Assembly (NCBI GenBank): GCA_963726105.1
Contig: CAVSBJ010000004.1
Coordinates: 434,001-498,000 of the forward strand
Source of the DNA: Roseiarcus sp963726105
GTDB lineage: Bacteria; Pseudomonadota; Alphaproteobacteria; Rhizobiales; Beijerinckiaceae
Direction of reading: 5' to 3'
DNA: 64,000 nucleotides
Shown here: positions 1 to 9,751 of the stretch, one piece after another
Layout: each line of letters begins with the position of its first letter
How positions within the stretch are numbered: the stretch's first letter is position 1
Notes under the pieces: generated by a model
The model's database searches: none
What the model was told of the DNA's origin: nothing
Seen by the model: the letters and a program-made list of their open reading frames with translations, nothing else
Translations under genes and position numbers: made by a program

Positions 1-1
1 G

Positions 2-523
2 CTCCGCTCAGTCGCGCCGGGGGCCGCTCGAGTCGCCGACAAGGATCCATTCAACTTTCTGTGGGCGGGCGCGATCCATCTCGCCTTTCCGCGCGCCCTC
101 ATCATCCATTGCCGACGCGATCCGGTCGACACCTGCCTGTCCGTGTTCTCGACTTATTTCCGGTGGCGGCCGGATTTCTCCACCGGCCGTGATGATCTCG
201 TCTTCTATTATCGCGAATATCTGCGACTTATGGCGCATTGGCGGGCGACGCTGCCGCTTCAGCGGTTCCTCGAAGTCGACTACGAAACGCTGGTCGCGAA
301 CCCTGAGGGCGAATCGCGCCGCCTCGTCGCGGCCAGCGGTCTCGACTGGCAGCCGCAATGTCTGCGGCCCCAGGACAACCCACGCATCGTCAGGAGCGCC
401 AGCCGTTGGCAGGCCCGCCAGCCGATTTATAGCGGCGCCGTCGGACGGTGGAGGCGTTACGAACCGTGGATCGGCGCGTTTCGGGAATTGGCGGCCGACG
501 CAGCGCCGCGTTCCGTTATGTGA
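2..523 (+). CDS. Sulfotransferase family protein, C-terminal part (cut by window start)
   Basis: The frame is open from the first bases of the window, so only the last 173 codons are seen. Near the start are a DKDPFNF segment and a CRRDPVDTC segment. These match the conserved region of PAPS-dependent sulfotransferases, often TPR-sulfotransferases, in which an R-DP-D-C motif contacts the 3'-phosphate of the cofactor. The end carries the usual W-RY-P segment of the fold (GRWRRYEPWI). The family moves a sulfuryl group from PAPS to a hydroxyl or amine acceptor, and the acceptor cannot be told here. The 5'-phosphosulfate-binding loop and any TPR domain lie outside the window. A terminator hairpin follows about 40 bases downstream. 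Confidence 0.8.
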   Translation, partial: LRSVAPGAARVADKDPFNFLWAGAIHLAFPRALIIHCRRDPVDTCLSVFSTYFRWRPDFSTGRDDLVFYYREYLRLMAHWRATLPLQRFLEVDYETLVANPEGESRRLVAASGLDWQPQCLRPQDNPRIVRSASRWQARQPIYSGAVGRWRRYEPWIGAFRELAADAAPRSVM

Positions 524-564
524 AGCGCCATTGCGCCGCTCGCGTCAGCCGGTGCGCGCAGCAG

Positions 565-588
565 AAAGGCCGCCCGAGGGCGGCCTTT
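565..588. terminator. Hairpin terminator between two convergent genes
   Basis: A perfect ten-base-pair stem (AAAGGCCGCC / GGCGGCCTTT) closes a four-base CGAG loop. The stem begins with A's and ends with T's, so it can work in both directions. It sits between the convergent sulfotransferase gene and the PEP-CTERM gene. Confidence 0.75.
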
Positions 589-617
589 CCACGTGTCGCA
601 GCTTTGAGTTGTCGCGA

Positions 618-1379
618 TCAGGCCGTGACCGCGGGCTTGGCGCGCATCCTTGCCCGATAAGCGGCGAAGCCCAGCCCGCCAAAACCAATCAGCATCATCG
701 CCCAGGTCGAAGGCTCGGGTGTCCCCGGAGGCGTGCCGATTTGAATGATCGCCATGGTTCCGGAGAAAGAACCCGAATGCTGATCGAAGGTCGTCTCGGA
801 AAGTCCCGTGGGATCGAGACCTTCCCAGCCGACGAACCCCCCGGTGAAGTTGGTGGTCGGGCTGAAGACCGAAAAGACCGGGTCTCCATTGAACGTGCCG
901 CCAGAAATCGTGGCGGTGAAGGTCACGTTGAAGTTGCCGACCAACGCACAAAGGCTCGGGTTGACGATACAACCCGAATTGCTGATGATGGGGCTGCCTT
1001 CATCATCGTAGTCATAGGAAGCCAAGTTTCCAAGCGGGCCCACGTTGGGCTGGTTGGCGAAGCCCGGTATTTGGCCCCATATGATGTCTGTCGTTGTGCC
1101 ATCGAGAAACGCGTATGAAAGAGGGACAGTCTGGACTACGCCAAAGTTGTTAGTGCCAGGTTGATAACCCTTTAACACCATTTGAGCGTTGATAAGCTGG
1201 CCGCCGCTCGAATTGGTCAGATCGAGCTCGGGCGTGTCGTAGGCGTCTTTGTCGTAGGCCCCGGCGATTGTCGCCACGGTCGTGGCTTGAGCGGGTCGAA
1301 CCACTCCTGCCAAGGCGAGCACGCCCGTCGCAACAAGCGTCACAAACGACAGATGCCTAGTGATGCTATGCTTAATCAT
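618..1379 (-). CDS. Secreted PEP-CTERM (PEPxxWA type) protein
   Basis: The product is 253 residues. Residues 1-32 form a signal peptide ending near AQA. A Gly/Ser/Thr/Asn-rich, beta-type middle with no recognisable domain follows. The C-terminus has the sorting tripartite signal: PEPSTWAMM at about 221, a hydrophobic stretch and an Arg-rich tail (AYRARMRAK). The PEPxxWA form is typical of alphaproteobacteria, and such proteins are processed by an exosortase and sent to the cell surface or exopolysaccharide. No exosortase gene is in this window. Two cysteines (in SGCIV and SLCAL) could form a disulfide. Its substrate or partner is unknown. The 200 bases upstream, before gltA ends, are AT-richer and presumably hold its promoter. 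Confidence 0.85.
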   Translation of the reverse strand: MIKHSITRHLSFVTLVATGVLALAGVVRPAQATTVATIAGAYDKDAYDTPELDLTNSSGGQLINAQMVLKGYQPGTNNFGVVQTVPLSYAFLDGTTTDIIWGQIPGFANQPNVGPLGNLASYDYDDEGSPIISNSGCIVNPSLCALVGNFNVTFTATISGGTFNGDPVFSVFSPTTNFTGGFVGWEGLDPTGLSETTFDQHSGSFSGTMAIIQIGTPPGTPEPSTWAMMLIGFGGLGFAAYRARMRAKPAVTA

Positions 1380-1580
1380 GATTTCCCCCGTTGTTCGATT
1401 TTAATCGTCGCGCCCCAATAGCCCAATAGCCTAGACATATCTACCGTAACGGAAAGAATGAAAATTAGGCGGTTGCCGCACCGTCAACCAAAAACTAGAT
1501 GGAGAAAGTGCGCGCCGAACCGCGCGCCCCGAGATCAACAACGTCTCCCGCATTGGGGAGCCATTTTTTCCTCAACCCGC

Positions 1581-2921
<1,341 letters not shown>

Positions 2922-3030
2922 CGAGCGTCTCCCATACACAGCTTACAAGCGCTCTCGCACTGCAATATGGCTATTGCAGCGCATCACTCAAGGCAAGTCA
3001 AAACCAGGCGAGCAGCAGAACCGCGATGTG

Positions 3031-4344
3031 CTATTGCGGGTTCTCGTAGCTGAACGTCTGGCTGTTCTCGTCGTAAGCAAAAAGCTCGCCATAACGACCG
3101 AGATTGATGATCGCCCGTAACGTGCGCTCGGCATAGTCATCGGACATGTAGTCCTCAAGCTCCTCGCGGAAGCGCGTCGCGGGCGCGCGATGGGTCGGAC
3201 GCTCGTCGAGAACCCGCTTGATATGGGAGGCCAGGGGAACGTGCGCCAGCACCTGGTCGCCCATCACTTTTTTGCGTTGATCGACATCCATCTCGACGAA
3301 GCGCTGGCCGAGGCTCGTGAGTTTGATGTCGCCCTCTTCAAACTCAGCCAGGCGCAGCAATTGCAAGGTCTCGCCGAGCGGGAACAACTCGTCGATTTCG
3401 AGCTGCAGGGAATCGGCGAGATGCGGCAGGTCCGCCTTCCCGTCATACGGCGGAGCGGCGATTTCCTCGAGCATGCCGGCGAGCGAATTGGTCGAAACGC
3501 GCGGAAGGGCGAGGCCGAGGCCGACCGCCGTCGCGGCTTCGCGCGTCGCCGGTTTCGTCGGATCCGGTCGTTGGGTCATCAAGGCGTAGATCTTGTCGAC
3601 CAGGGCGCGGAAATCGTTGTCCAGCCGATCGCGCGGGTGAGGAAGGGTGACTGGGATCTCGGAAGCAATCCGGCCGGGATTGGATGACAGCACGAGAATG
3701 CGGTCCGCCATCAGCACCGCTTCCTCGATGTTATGGGTGACCATCAGGATCGCCTTGATCGGTATGCGCCCCTCTTGCCACAGGTCGAGCAGGTCGGTGC
3801 GCAGGGTTTCGGCGGTGAGCACGTCGAGCGCGGAGAACGGCTCGTCCATCAGCAGGATCGTTGGTTGCATGACGAGAGCCCGCGCGAAGCCGACCCGCTG
3901 GCGCATTCCGCCCGATAGCTCCTTCGGGTAAGCGGATTCAAATCCGTCGAGGCCGATGGTGTCGATCGCCTTCAAAGCTCGCTTGCGGGTCTCGTCGAGC
4001 GGCACGCCGTTGGAGCGGGGCCCGATCTCGACATTGTCGAGAACGTCGAGCCAGGGGAAAAGCGCGAAGCTCTGAAACACCATCGCGACTTCCTTCGCCG
4101 GTCCGACCACCAGCTCGCCGCCGATCTTCACCGTGCCCTGCGTTGGTCGCGTAAGACCGGCGATAAGCCTCAAAAGTGTCGACTTGCCCGAGCCGGAGCG
4201 GCCGAGCAGCGCGACAATCTCGCCGGTCTTCATGCGCAGGGAAACCTCACTCAGCACCGGCGCCCGCGCTTCGCCCGAACCGGTCGAGAACACCTGGCTG
4301 ACATTGTCGACGTCGAGGATCGTGGCGACACCGGTGTCCAACAT
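3031..4344 (-). CDS. ABC importer ATP-binding protein with C-terminal AAA-associated domain
   Basis: The ATPase is 437 residues. An N-terminal nucleotide-binding domain of the nitrate/sulfonate/taurine class (residues 1-270) has a Walker A GRSGSGKST, a signature LSGGMRQRVG and a Walker B ILLMDEPFSALD. An extra C-terminal region of about 150 residues (from IAAPPYDGKADLPHLAD on) matches the AAA-associated domain that some of these ATPases carry. The ATG at 4344 follows AAGGAG by seven bases, which decides the start. The permease gene lies 29 bases upstream, so the two form an operon. No periplasmic binding protein is adjacent, so the substrate (nitrate, sulfonate, bicarbonate or other) cannot be assigned. 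Confidence 0.9.
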   Translation of the reverse strand: MLDTGVATILDVDNVSQVFSTGSGEARAPVLSEVSLRMKTGEIVALLGRSGSGKSTLLRLIAGLTRPTQGTVKIGGELVVGPAKEVAMVFQSFALFPWLDVLDNVEIGPRSNGVPLDETRKRALKAIDTIGLDGFESAYPKELSGGMRQRVGFARALVMQPTILLMDEPFSALDVLTAETLRTDLLDLWQEGRIPIKAILMVTHNIEEAVLMADRILVLSSNPGRIASEIPVTLPHPRDRLDNDFRALVDKIYALMTQRPDPTKPATREAATAVGLGLALPRVSTNSLAGMLEEIAAPPYDGKADLPHLADSLQLEIDELFPLGETLQLLRLAEFEEGDIKLTSLGQRFVEMDVDQRKKVMGDQVLAHVPLASHIKRVLDERPTHRAPATRFREELEDYMSDDYAERTLRAIINLGRYGELFAYDENSQTFSYENPQ

Positions 4345-4373
4345 GGCCGAACTCCTTAAAATCAACGATGCGG

Positions 4374-6095
4374 TCAGAGGCGCAGCCGCCGTTCCGCATA
4401 GGCATAGAGCCGTCGCCAGAACAGCCTGTTGAACAGCGTCACGAACAGCGACATCATCGCGACGCCGAGCACAATGCGGGGAAAGTCGCCCTTGTCCGTG
4501 GCCTCGGCGATGTAGGACCCCACGCCCTGCGCGACGACCGTGTGATCCTTCCACCTGACATATTCGGCGACGATCGAGGCGTTCCATGAGCCCCCCGACG
4601 CGGTGATGGCGCCGGTCAAATAAAAGGGGGCGATGGCGGGAATGATCACCTGAGACCACCAACGCGAGCCCCGAATGCCAAAGTTCGCGACCGCTTCACG
4701 CAGGTCATTGGGAAACGCCGCCGCGCCGCCGATTGTGTTGAAGACGATGTACCATTGCGTGCCGAAAACGATGAGGAAACTCAGCCAGATGTTCGGGTTG
4801 AGATTATAGGCAAGCACGAGGCTCACCGCCGCCCCGAACAGAAGGTTCACCGGGAAAGCGGCAAGGAACTGGGCGATCGGCTGACTGGCCTCGGCCCAGC
4901 GAGGCCTGAGCCCGATCCAGACGCTGATCGGAACCCAGACCAGGGTGGCGAGCGCCATCAGCAGCACGACGCGAATGAGGGTGTAGAAGGTCAGAACGAA
5001 GACATGGGCGACCTCGCCCCAACTGATTTCGGTCGCGATGTAAGAAATGGTGAGCCACGCCGCCCAGGCGGCCACGGCGACGATGACGAGGATCCAGATG
5101 GCGTCGAGGAGGCGCGACGGCTCTTTTGACGGCTTCTGCGCCGGCGCAAGGGTCGGGAAGCGCACCGGCCACAGGCTTACGCTCCTCAACGCCGAAAAGA
5201 GTGGAGCGGAGCCCAGGCGCAGCCAGTGCGTGCGCTTGATCAGGTTCAACACCCACGAGGACTCGACGTCCTGGCTCACCGACAATTCGACGCGGAACTT
5301 GGTCGCCCAGGCGACGATCGGGCGGAACAGCAGCTGATCGTACAAGAGGATGACGATACCCATGGTCAGCACGGCCGCGCCGATCGCCGACCAGTCGCCG
5401 GCGTCGTTGGCCTTGGCGATGAACGACCCCACGCCGGGCAGCGTGATCGTCGTATTGCCGACCGTGATCGCCTCGGAGGCGACGACGAAAAACCAGCCGC
5501 CCGACATCGACATCATCATGTTCCAGATGAGGCCGGGCATCGCGAACGGCGCCTCGAGCTGCCAGAACTTCTGCCACCCCGTCAGGCGGAAGCCGCGCGC
5601 CACCTCGTCGAGGTCGCGCGGAACGGTGCGCAGCGACTGGTAGAACGAAAAGGCCATGTTCCAGGCTTGGCTGGTGAAGATCGCGAAAATGGCCGCAAGC
5701 TCCGCCCCCATCGTGTTGCCGGGGAAAAGGTTGAGAAAGAAAGTCACGGTGAAGGAGAGGAAGCCCAGGATCGGCACCGACTGCAGGATATCGAGCAGCG
5801 GGATCAGAATCATCTCGGCGCGCCGGCTTTTGGCCGCAAGCGTGGCGTAAGTGAAGGTGAAAATGAGCGAAGCGACGAGCGCGGCGAACATCCGCAGCGT
5901 GGTCCTCAGCGCATAATAGGGAAGCTCCCAATAATCGAGCGAGATCGGGCTTTCATTGGCCGCGGGCAGGGGCGCTGAAATGCCGTGGTAGCTTTTCGCG
6001 ATCGCAGTCAGAAGCGCAAGGATCGCGGTGAACGCGATCAGGTCCCATTGGTTCGGCAGAACCCGCCGCCCGGCGGACGCAAGGGAGTTGAACAT
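4374..6095 (-). CDS. Double-length ABC transporter permease (two fused permease domains)
   Basis: The protein is 573 residues and contains two copies of the binding-protein-dependent permease domain. The first is at about 60-270, with the EAR/EAA-like loop around DEVARGFRLTGWQKFWQLEAP. The second is at about 370-560, with LREAVANFGIRGSRWWSQVIIP. Each has about five or six membrane helices. One chain could thus supply both membrane halves of the importer, with two copies of the ATPase encoded 29 bases downstream. Such fused permeases occur in the nitrate/sulfonate/bicarbonate class. The start ATG at 6095 has only a weak ribosome site. The two halves are similar but not identical, so they diverged long ago. 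Confidence 0.9.
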   Translation of the reverse strand: MFNSLASAGRRVLPNQWDLIAFTAILALLTAIAKSYHGISAPLPAANESPISLDYWELPYYALRTTLRMFAALVASLIFTFTYATLAAKSRRAEMILIPLLDILQSVPILGFLSFTVTFFLNLFPGNTMGAELAAIFAIFTSQAWNMAFSFYQSLRTVPRDLDEVARGFRLTGWQKFWQLEAPFAMPGLIWNMMMSMSGGWFFVVASEAITVGNTTITLPGVGSFIAKANDAGDWSAIGAAVLTMGIVILLYDQLLFRPIVAWATKFRVELSVSQDVESSWVLNLIKRTHWLRLGSAPLFSALRSVSLWPVRFPTLAPAQKPSKEPSRLLDAIWILVIVAVAAWAAWLTISYIATEISWGEVAHVFVLTFYTLIRVVLLMALATLVWVPISVWIGLRPRWAEASQPIAQFLAAFPVNLLFGAAVSLVLAYNLNPNIWLSFLIVFGTQWYIVFNTIGGAAAFPNDLREAVANFGIRGSRWWSQVIIPAIAPFYLTGAITASGGSWNASIVAEYVRWKDHTVVAQGVGSYIAEATDKGDFPRIVLGVAMMSLFVTLFNRLFWRRLYAYAERRLRL

Positions 6096-6293
6096 GGGCG
6101 AATTCCGGCTGGCGCGTGTCGAGACCTACGCATCGAAGCGGCCAAACGGACGCGAAAAAGGTCAAACACGGTTGCCGCGGTGAAGGCAATCGGAATTTGC
6201 GCCGCCCCGTCCAATCAACTCCGGACCTAGCGTTGATGGGCGAATGCGACAGTATGACGACGGCCCCGCGGCGGCTCTACCGCGGCTGACGCC

Positions 6294-6600
6294 TCAACCA
6301 CGGCTTGAGCGAGCTCGAGGCGCCGCGCGCGACTGCCGAGAGGTCCGGGAAGACGAGGCAAGCCCGAGAAAAACCGCGAGCGATCGGTTCAGGCGGAGGA
6401 TGTCCTCGTCGGAGAGACGGCCGACGCGGACGCCGAGCTTCGATTTCGAGACGGTGGTGATCTTGTCCGCCATCATTCGGCAGGTTACGCCCAGGCCGTT
6501 GCGCGGACCCGGATCAACCGGCGGCCGAATCAACGGCGCTTCCGTCTCGTCGCTGATGAAGGCGCAAATGGTGATCGAATCCGTGGCGTTGAAAGACCAG
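6294..6600 (-). pseudogene. 5'-truncated MazF/PemK-like toxin remnant
   Basis: The frame from about 6600 down to 6357 reads FNATDSITICAF, then APLIRPPVDPGPRNGL, then ADKITTVSKSKLGVRVGRL and LRLNRSLAVFLGLA. This is the C-terminal two thirds of a MazF/PemK endoribonuclease. The N-terminal part, normally with a G-D-W/Y, a KPRPALVVQ strand and the catalytic Arg, is absent. Homology stops abruptly at about 6600, where the rpsB upstream region begins. No start codon with a ribosome site precedes the remnant and no antitoxin gene is nearby. The frame runs about 20 extra codons after the usual end. I judge it a relic rather than an active toxin. Confidence 0.65.
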
Positions 6601-6796
6601 AGCCTTCGTTCAGGGCATGCGAGGAAACAGTCGGCGCATCGGGCTCGCGCTTGCCTTTCTCCTTCGCCTCCCCTATATGCCGCGCCATCCCACAGGCGGA
6701 TTTTATGCGGCTCCTGATCCAAGGTTCCGCTCCGGTGGCGAGGCTCGCTTCGCTTCACATGATCCGCCGAGGCTCAACCGGACAAGGATAAGCTCC

Positions 6797-7828
6797 ATGG
6801 CTTTGCCTGATTTCACCATGCGTCAGCTGCTCGAGGCGGGCGCGCATTTCGGCCACCAGTCGCATCGCTGGAACCCGAAGATGGCGCCCTATATCTATGG
6901 CTCGCGCAACTCGATCCACATCATCGACCTCGCCCAGACGGTCCCGCTGCTCCATCAGGCGCTGAAGGCGGTCTCCGACACCGTCGCCAAGGGCGGCCGG
7001 GTGCTTTTCGTTGGCACCAAGCGTCAGGCGTCGGATGAGATCGCGACCGCCGCCAGGCGTTCGGCGCAATATTTTGTCAACGCGCGCTGGCTCGGCGGCA
7101 TGCTGACCAACTGGAAGACGATTTCGGCGTCGATCTCGCGCCTGCGCAAGGTCGACGAGCTTCTGGGCGAGGGCGCGAAAGGCCTGACCAAGAAGGAGCG
7201 CCTCATGCTGTCGCGCGAACGCGAAAAGCTCGAGACCGCCCTCGGCGGCATCAAGGACATGGGCGGCGTTCCCAATCTTGTGTTCGTCATCGACACCAAC
7301 AAGGAAGCGCTGGCGATCAAGGAGGCGAATCGCCTCAAGATTCCCGTGATCGCGATCCTCGACACCAACAGCGACCCGGACGGCATCAGCTTTCCGATCC
7401 CGGCCAACGATGACGCGGGCCGCGCCATTCAGCTCTATTGCGACCTCATCGCCCGCGCGGCGATCGACGGCATTTCGCGGGGTCAGGGCGCGCAGGGGGT
7501 TGATCTCGGCGAGGCTGAGGCGCCGGTCGCCGAAGCGCTGCCGGAGACGGTCGACCTGGAGACCGCGACAACCGAGCCGGAAGCGCTGACCGAGCACTTC
7601 GAGCTCCTGGCCGCCCCGCGCGGCGCCCCCGACGATCTGGCCAAGCTCACCGGCGTCGGCCCGCAGATCGTCAAGAAGCTCAACGAGCATGGCGTGTTCC
7701 ACTATTGGCAGCTCGCCGCGATGACACCGGAGGAAGCCGAGAAGCTCGACGGCGATCTCAGGTTCAATGGCCGCATCGCGCGCGACAAGTGGAGCGAGCA
7801 AGCGCGCGAGTTGATGGCTGCGGAGTAG
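6797..7828 (+). CDS. rpsB: 30S ribosomal protein S2
   Basis: Small-subunit ribosomal protein S2, 343 residues. The S2 core covers residues 1-230 (LLEAGAHFGHQSHRWNPKM; NARWLGGMLTNW; IPVIAILDTNSDPD). A tail of about 110 residues follows. It has an acidic linker and then a helix-hairpin-helix-like segment (DDLAKLTGVGPQIVKKLNEHG) ending near residue 340. This extension is a known feature of S2 in Hyphomicrobiales and related alphaproteobacteria. The ATG at 6797 follows AAGGA by nine bases; an upstream in-frame extension has no S2 similarity. tsf follows 38 bases downstream, the usual rpsB-tsf order. Confidence 0.97.
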   Translation: MALPDFTMRQLLEAGAHFGHQSHRWNPKMAPYIYGSRNSIHIIDLAQTVPLLHQALKAVSDTVAKGGRVLFVGTKRQASDEIATAARRSAQYFVNARWLGGMLTNWKTISASISRLRKVDELLGEGAKGLTKKERLMLSREREKLETALGGIKDMGGVPNLVFVIDTNKEALAIKEANRLKIPVIAILDTNSDPDGISFPIPANDDAGRAIQLYCDLIARAAIDGISRGQGAQGVDLGEAEAPVAEALPETVDLETATTEPEALTEHFELLAAPRGAPDDLAKLTGVGPQIVKKLNEHGVFHYWQLAAMTPEEAEKLDGDLRFNGRIARDKWSEQARELMAAE

Positions 7829-7866
7829 GGTTCAGGTCGCGCGGCTTCAGAGCGAAAGAGGGACGA

Positions 7867-8760
7867 ATGGCGACCATTACCGCCGGACTGGTCAAAGATC
7901 TGCGCGAAAAGACCGGCGCGGGCATGATGGATTGCAAGAATGCGCTGAGCGAGACCGACGGCGACATCGAGGCGGCGATCGACTGGCTGCGCAAGAAGGG
8001 CCTCGCCAAGGCGGCGAAGAAGAGCGGCCGCGTCGCGGCCGAGGGTCTTGTTGGCGTCGCCATCGAGGACAATATCGGCGTCGTTGTCGAGGTCAACTCC
8101 GAAACCGACTTTGTCGCCCGCAACGACGACTTCCAGGCGCTGGTGCGCGGCGTGCTCGCGGTCGCGCTCGACCATGCGCCAGATGTCGACGCGACGAAGG
8201 TGCTCGGCGCGCATTACCCGGGCGGCGGCACGGTGACCGAGGCGATCGCCAACGCCATCGCCACCATCGGCGAGAACATGACGCTGCGCCGCGCGCAGGG
8301 CCTTCGAGTGGCCGAAGGCGCGGTCGGCCATTACGTACACGGGTCCGTCGCCGACGGGCTGGGCCGAATTGGGGTCATCGTCGCGCTCGAGTCCGCAGGC
8401 GATCGGGAAAAGCTCAGCGCGCTGGGACGGCAGGTCGCCATGCATGTCGCAGCCGCAAGCCCTGTTGCGCTCAATGCCGCTGGGGTCGATCCGGCGACAG
8501 TTGCGCGCGAGCGCGCGGTGCTGGCGGAGAAGAACGCCGGCAAGCCGGCAAACGTGATTGAGAAGATTGTCAATTCGGGCCTCAAGACCTTCTATAAGGA
8601 GGTCTGCCTTGTCGATCAGCCCTATGTTCACGATCCGGCCAAGACGGTCGCCCAGGCGATCAAGGAGGCCGAAAAGACGGTCGGGGCGCCGATCGTCATC
8701 ACCGGTTTCGTCCGCTATGCGTTGGGCGAAGGCGTTGACAAGACGGCGGAAGAGGCCTGA
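7867..8760 (+). CDS. tsf: Translation elongation factor Ts
   Basis: Nucleotide exchange factor for EF-Tu, 297 residues. The N-terminal UBA-like domain has the strongly conserved LREKTGAGMMDCKNALSE and the DIEAAIDWLRKKGLAKAAKK helix. The core includes the SETDFVARNDDF loop that inserts into EF-Tu. A GAGGGA ribosome site precedes the ATG. Stop at 8760 is followed at once by a strong terminator, so rpsB-tsf is probably one transcription unit separate from pyrH. Confidence 0.97.
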   Translation: MATITAGLVKDLREKTGAGMMDCKNALSETDGDIEAAIDWLRKKGLAKAAKKSGRVAAEGLVGVAIEDNIGVVVEVNSETDFVARNDDFQALVRGVLAVALDHAPDVDATKVLGAHYPGGGTVTEAIANAIATIGENMTLRRAQGLRVAEGAVGHYVHGSVADGLGRIGVIVALESAGDREKLSALGRQVAMHVAAASPVALNAAGVDPATVARERAVLAEKNAGKPANVIEKIVNSGLKTFYKEVCLVDQPYVHDPAKTVAQAIKEAEKTVGAPIVITGFVRYALGEGVDKTAEEA

Positions 8761-8778
8761 CGGCCTGGCAAGAGTGTC

Positions 8779-8805
8779 AAGCGGCCTTTAGGCCGCTTTT
8801 TTTTT
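8779..8805 (+). terminator. Rho-independent terminator after tsf
   Basis: An eight-base-pair stem (AAGCGGCC / GGCCGCTT) closes a TTTA loop and is followed by a run of T's. It lies 19 bases after the tsf stop codon. Confidence 0.9.
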
Positions 8806-8864
8806 CGCGTAGGATGAACGGATCGGCGATCGTGCGGCGGCGCGCGTCGCAAGGGGGGCAGAGC

Positions 8865-9590
8865 ATGTCGAAACCGCCGCATCCGTTGTTCAAGCGCGTT
8901 GTCGTCAAGCTGTCAGGCGAGGCGCTGATGGGGCCAGACACGCATGGCCTGCATGCGGGGACGCTCCAGCGCATCGCCGGCGATCTGAAGGCGGCGGCTG
9001 ATCTTGGGGTGCAGGTCGCAGTTGTCGTCGGCGGCGGCAATTTCTTTCGCGGACTCCAGGGCGCGGACAAGGGGATCGAGCGCGCGCGCGCAGACTCGAT
9101 CGGCATGCTGGCGACGGTGATGAACGCGCTGGCGATGGAGGGGGCCCTCGAACAAATCGGCCAGCCCGCGCGCGTGCTCTCGGCGGTTGCGATGCCGTCG
9201 CTGTGTCAACCCTACTCGCGGCAGGCCGCGCTCGCGCACCTGGTCAAGCATCGGGTGATCATCCTCGCTGGCGGGACGGGCAACCCGTTCTTCACGACCG
9301 ACACGGGCGCGGCGCTGCGAGCGGCCGAACTCTCGTGCGATGCAGTGATGAAGGCCACTCAGGTCGACGGCATCTATTCCTCAGACCCGAAGAAGGATCC
9401 AACTGCGACGCGCTTCGATCGGCTCAGCCACGACGAAGCGATCGGCCGCAACTTGCAGGTCATGGACACTGCGGCTTTCGCTCTCGCCCGTGACAACGGC
9501 ATCCCGATCGTCGTCTTCTCGGTCAACGAGCCCGGCGCCATTCCCTCGGCGATCCTGGGCAAGGGGCGCGCGACTTACGTTATGCCGTGA
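8865..9590 (+). CDS. pyrH: UMP kinase (uridylate kinase)
   Basis: Phosphorylates UMP to UDP with ATP in pyrimidine nucleotide synthesis; amino acid kinase fold, 241 residues. Seen motifs are RVVVKLSGEAL at the N-terminus, VAVVVGGGNFFRG, and the C-terminal GIPIVVFS strand. The start at 8865 follows an AAGGGGGG purine run. In many bacteria frr and uppS follow pyrH directly. Here a secreted TPR protein follows, so the usual pyrH-frr linkage is broken in this genome. Confidence 0.96.
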   Translation: MSKPPHPLFKRVVVKLSGEALMGPDTHGLHAGTLQRIAGDLKAAADLGVQVAVVVGGGNFFRGLQGADKGIERARADSIGMLATVMNALAMEGALEQIGQPARVLSAVAMPSLCQPYSRQAALAHLVKHRVIILAGGTGNPFFTTDTGAALRAAELSCDAVMKATQVDGIYSSDPKKDPTATRFDRLSHDEAIGRNLQVMDTAAFALARDNGIPIVVFSVNEPGAIPSAILGKGRATYVMP

Positions 9591-9751
9591 GTGTCGCCCT
9601 TGTCATAGCAGCGCCCCCCCATCGGGTCGCTCAGAACAGTCAGCGTGGGCCACGCGCGAACTTTCTTGACTTGAGCAAGCGACCGCCCGCGAATAAATTC
9701 GCCGCCTCAAGCGTTTTCTGGGCTCCTGCCTCGAACCGGAAAGACCCAATC

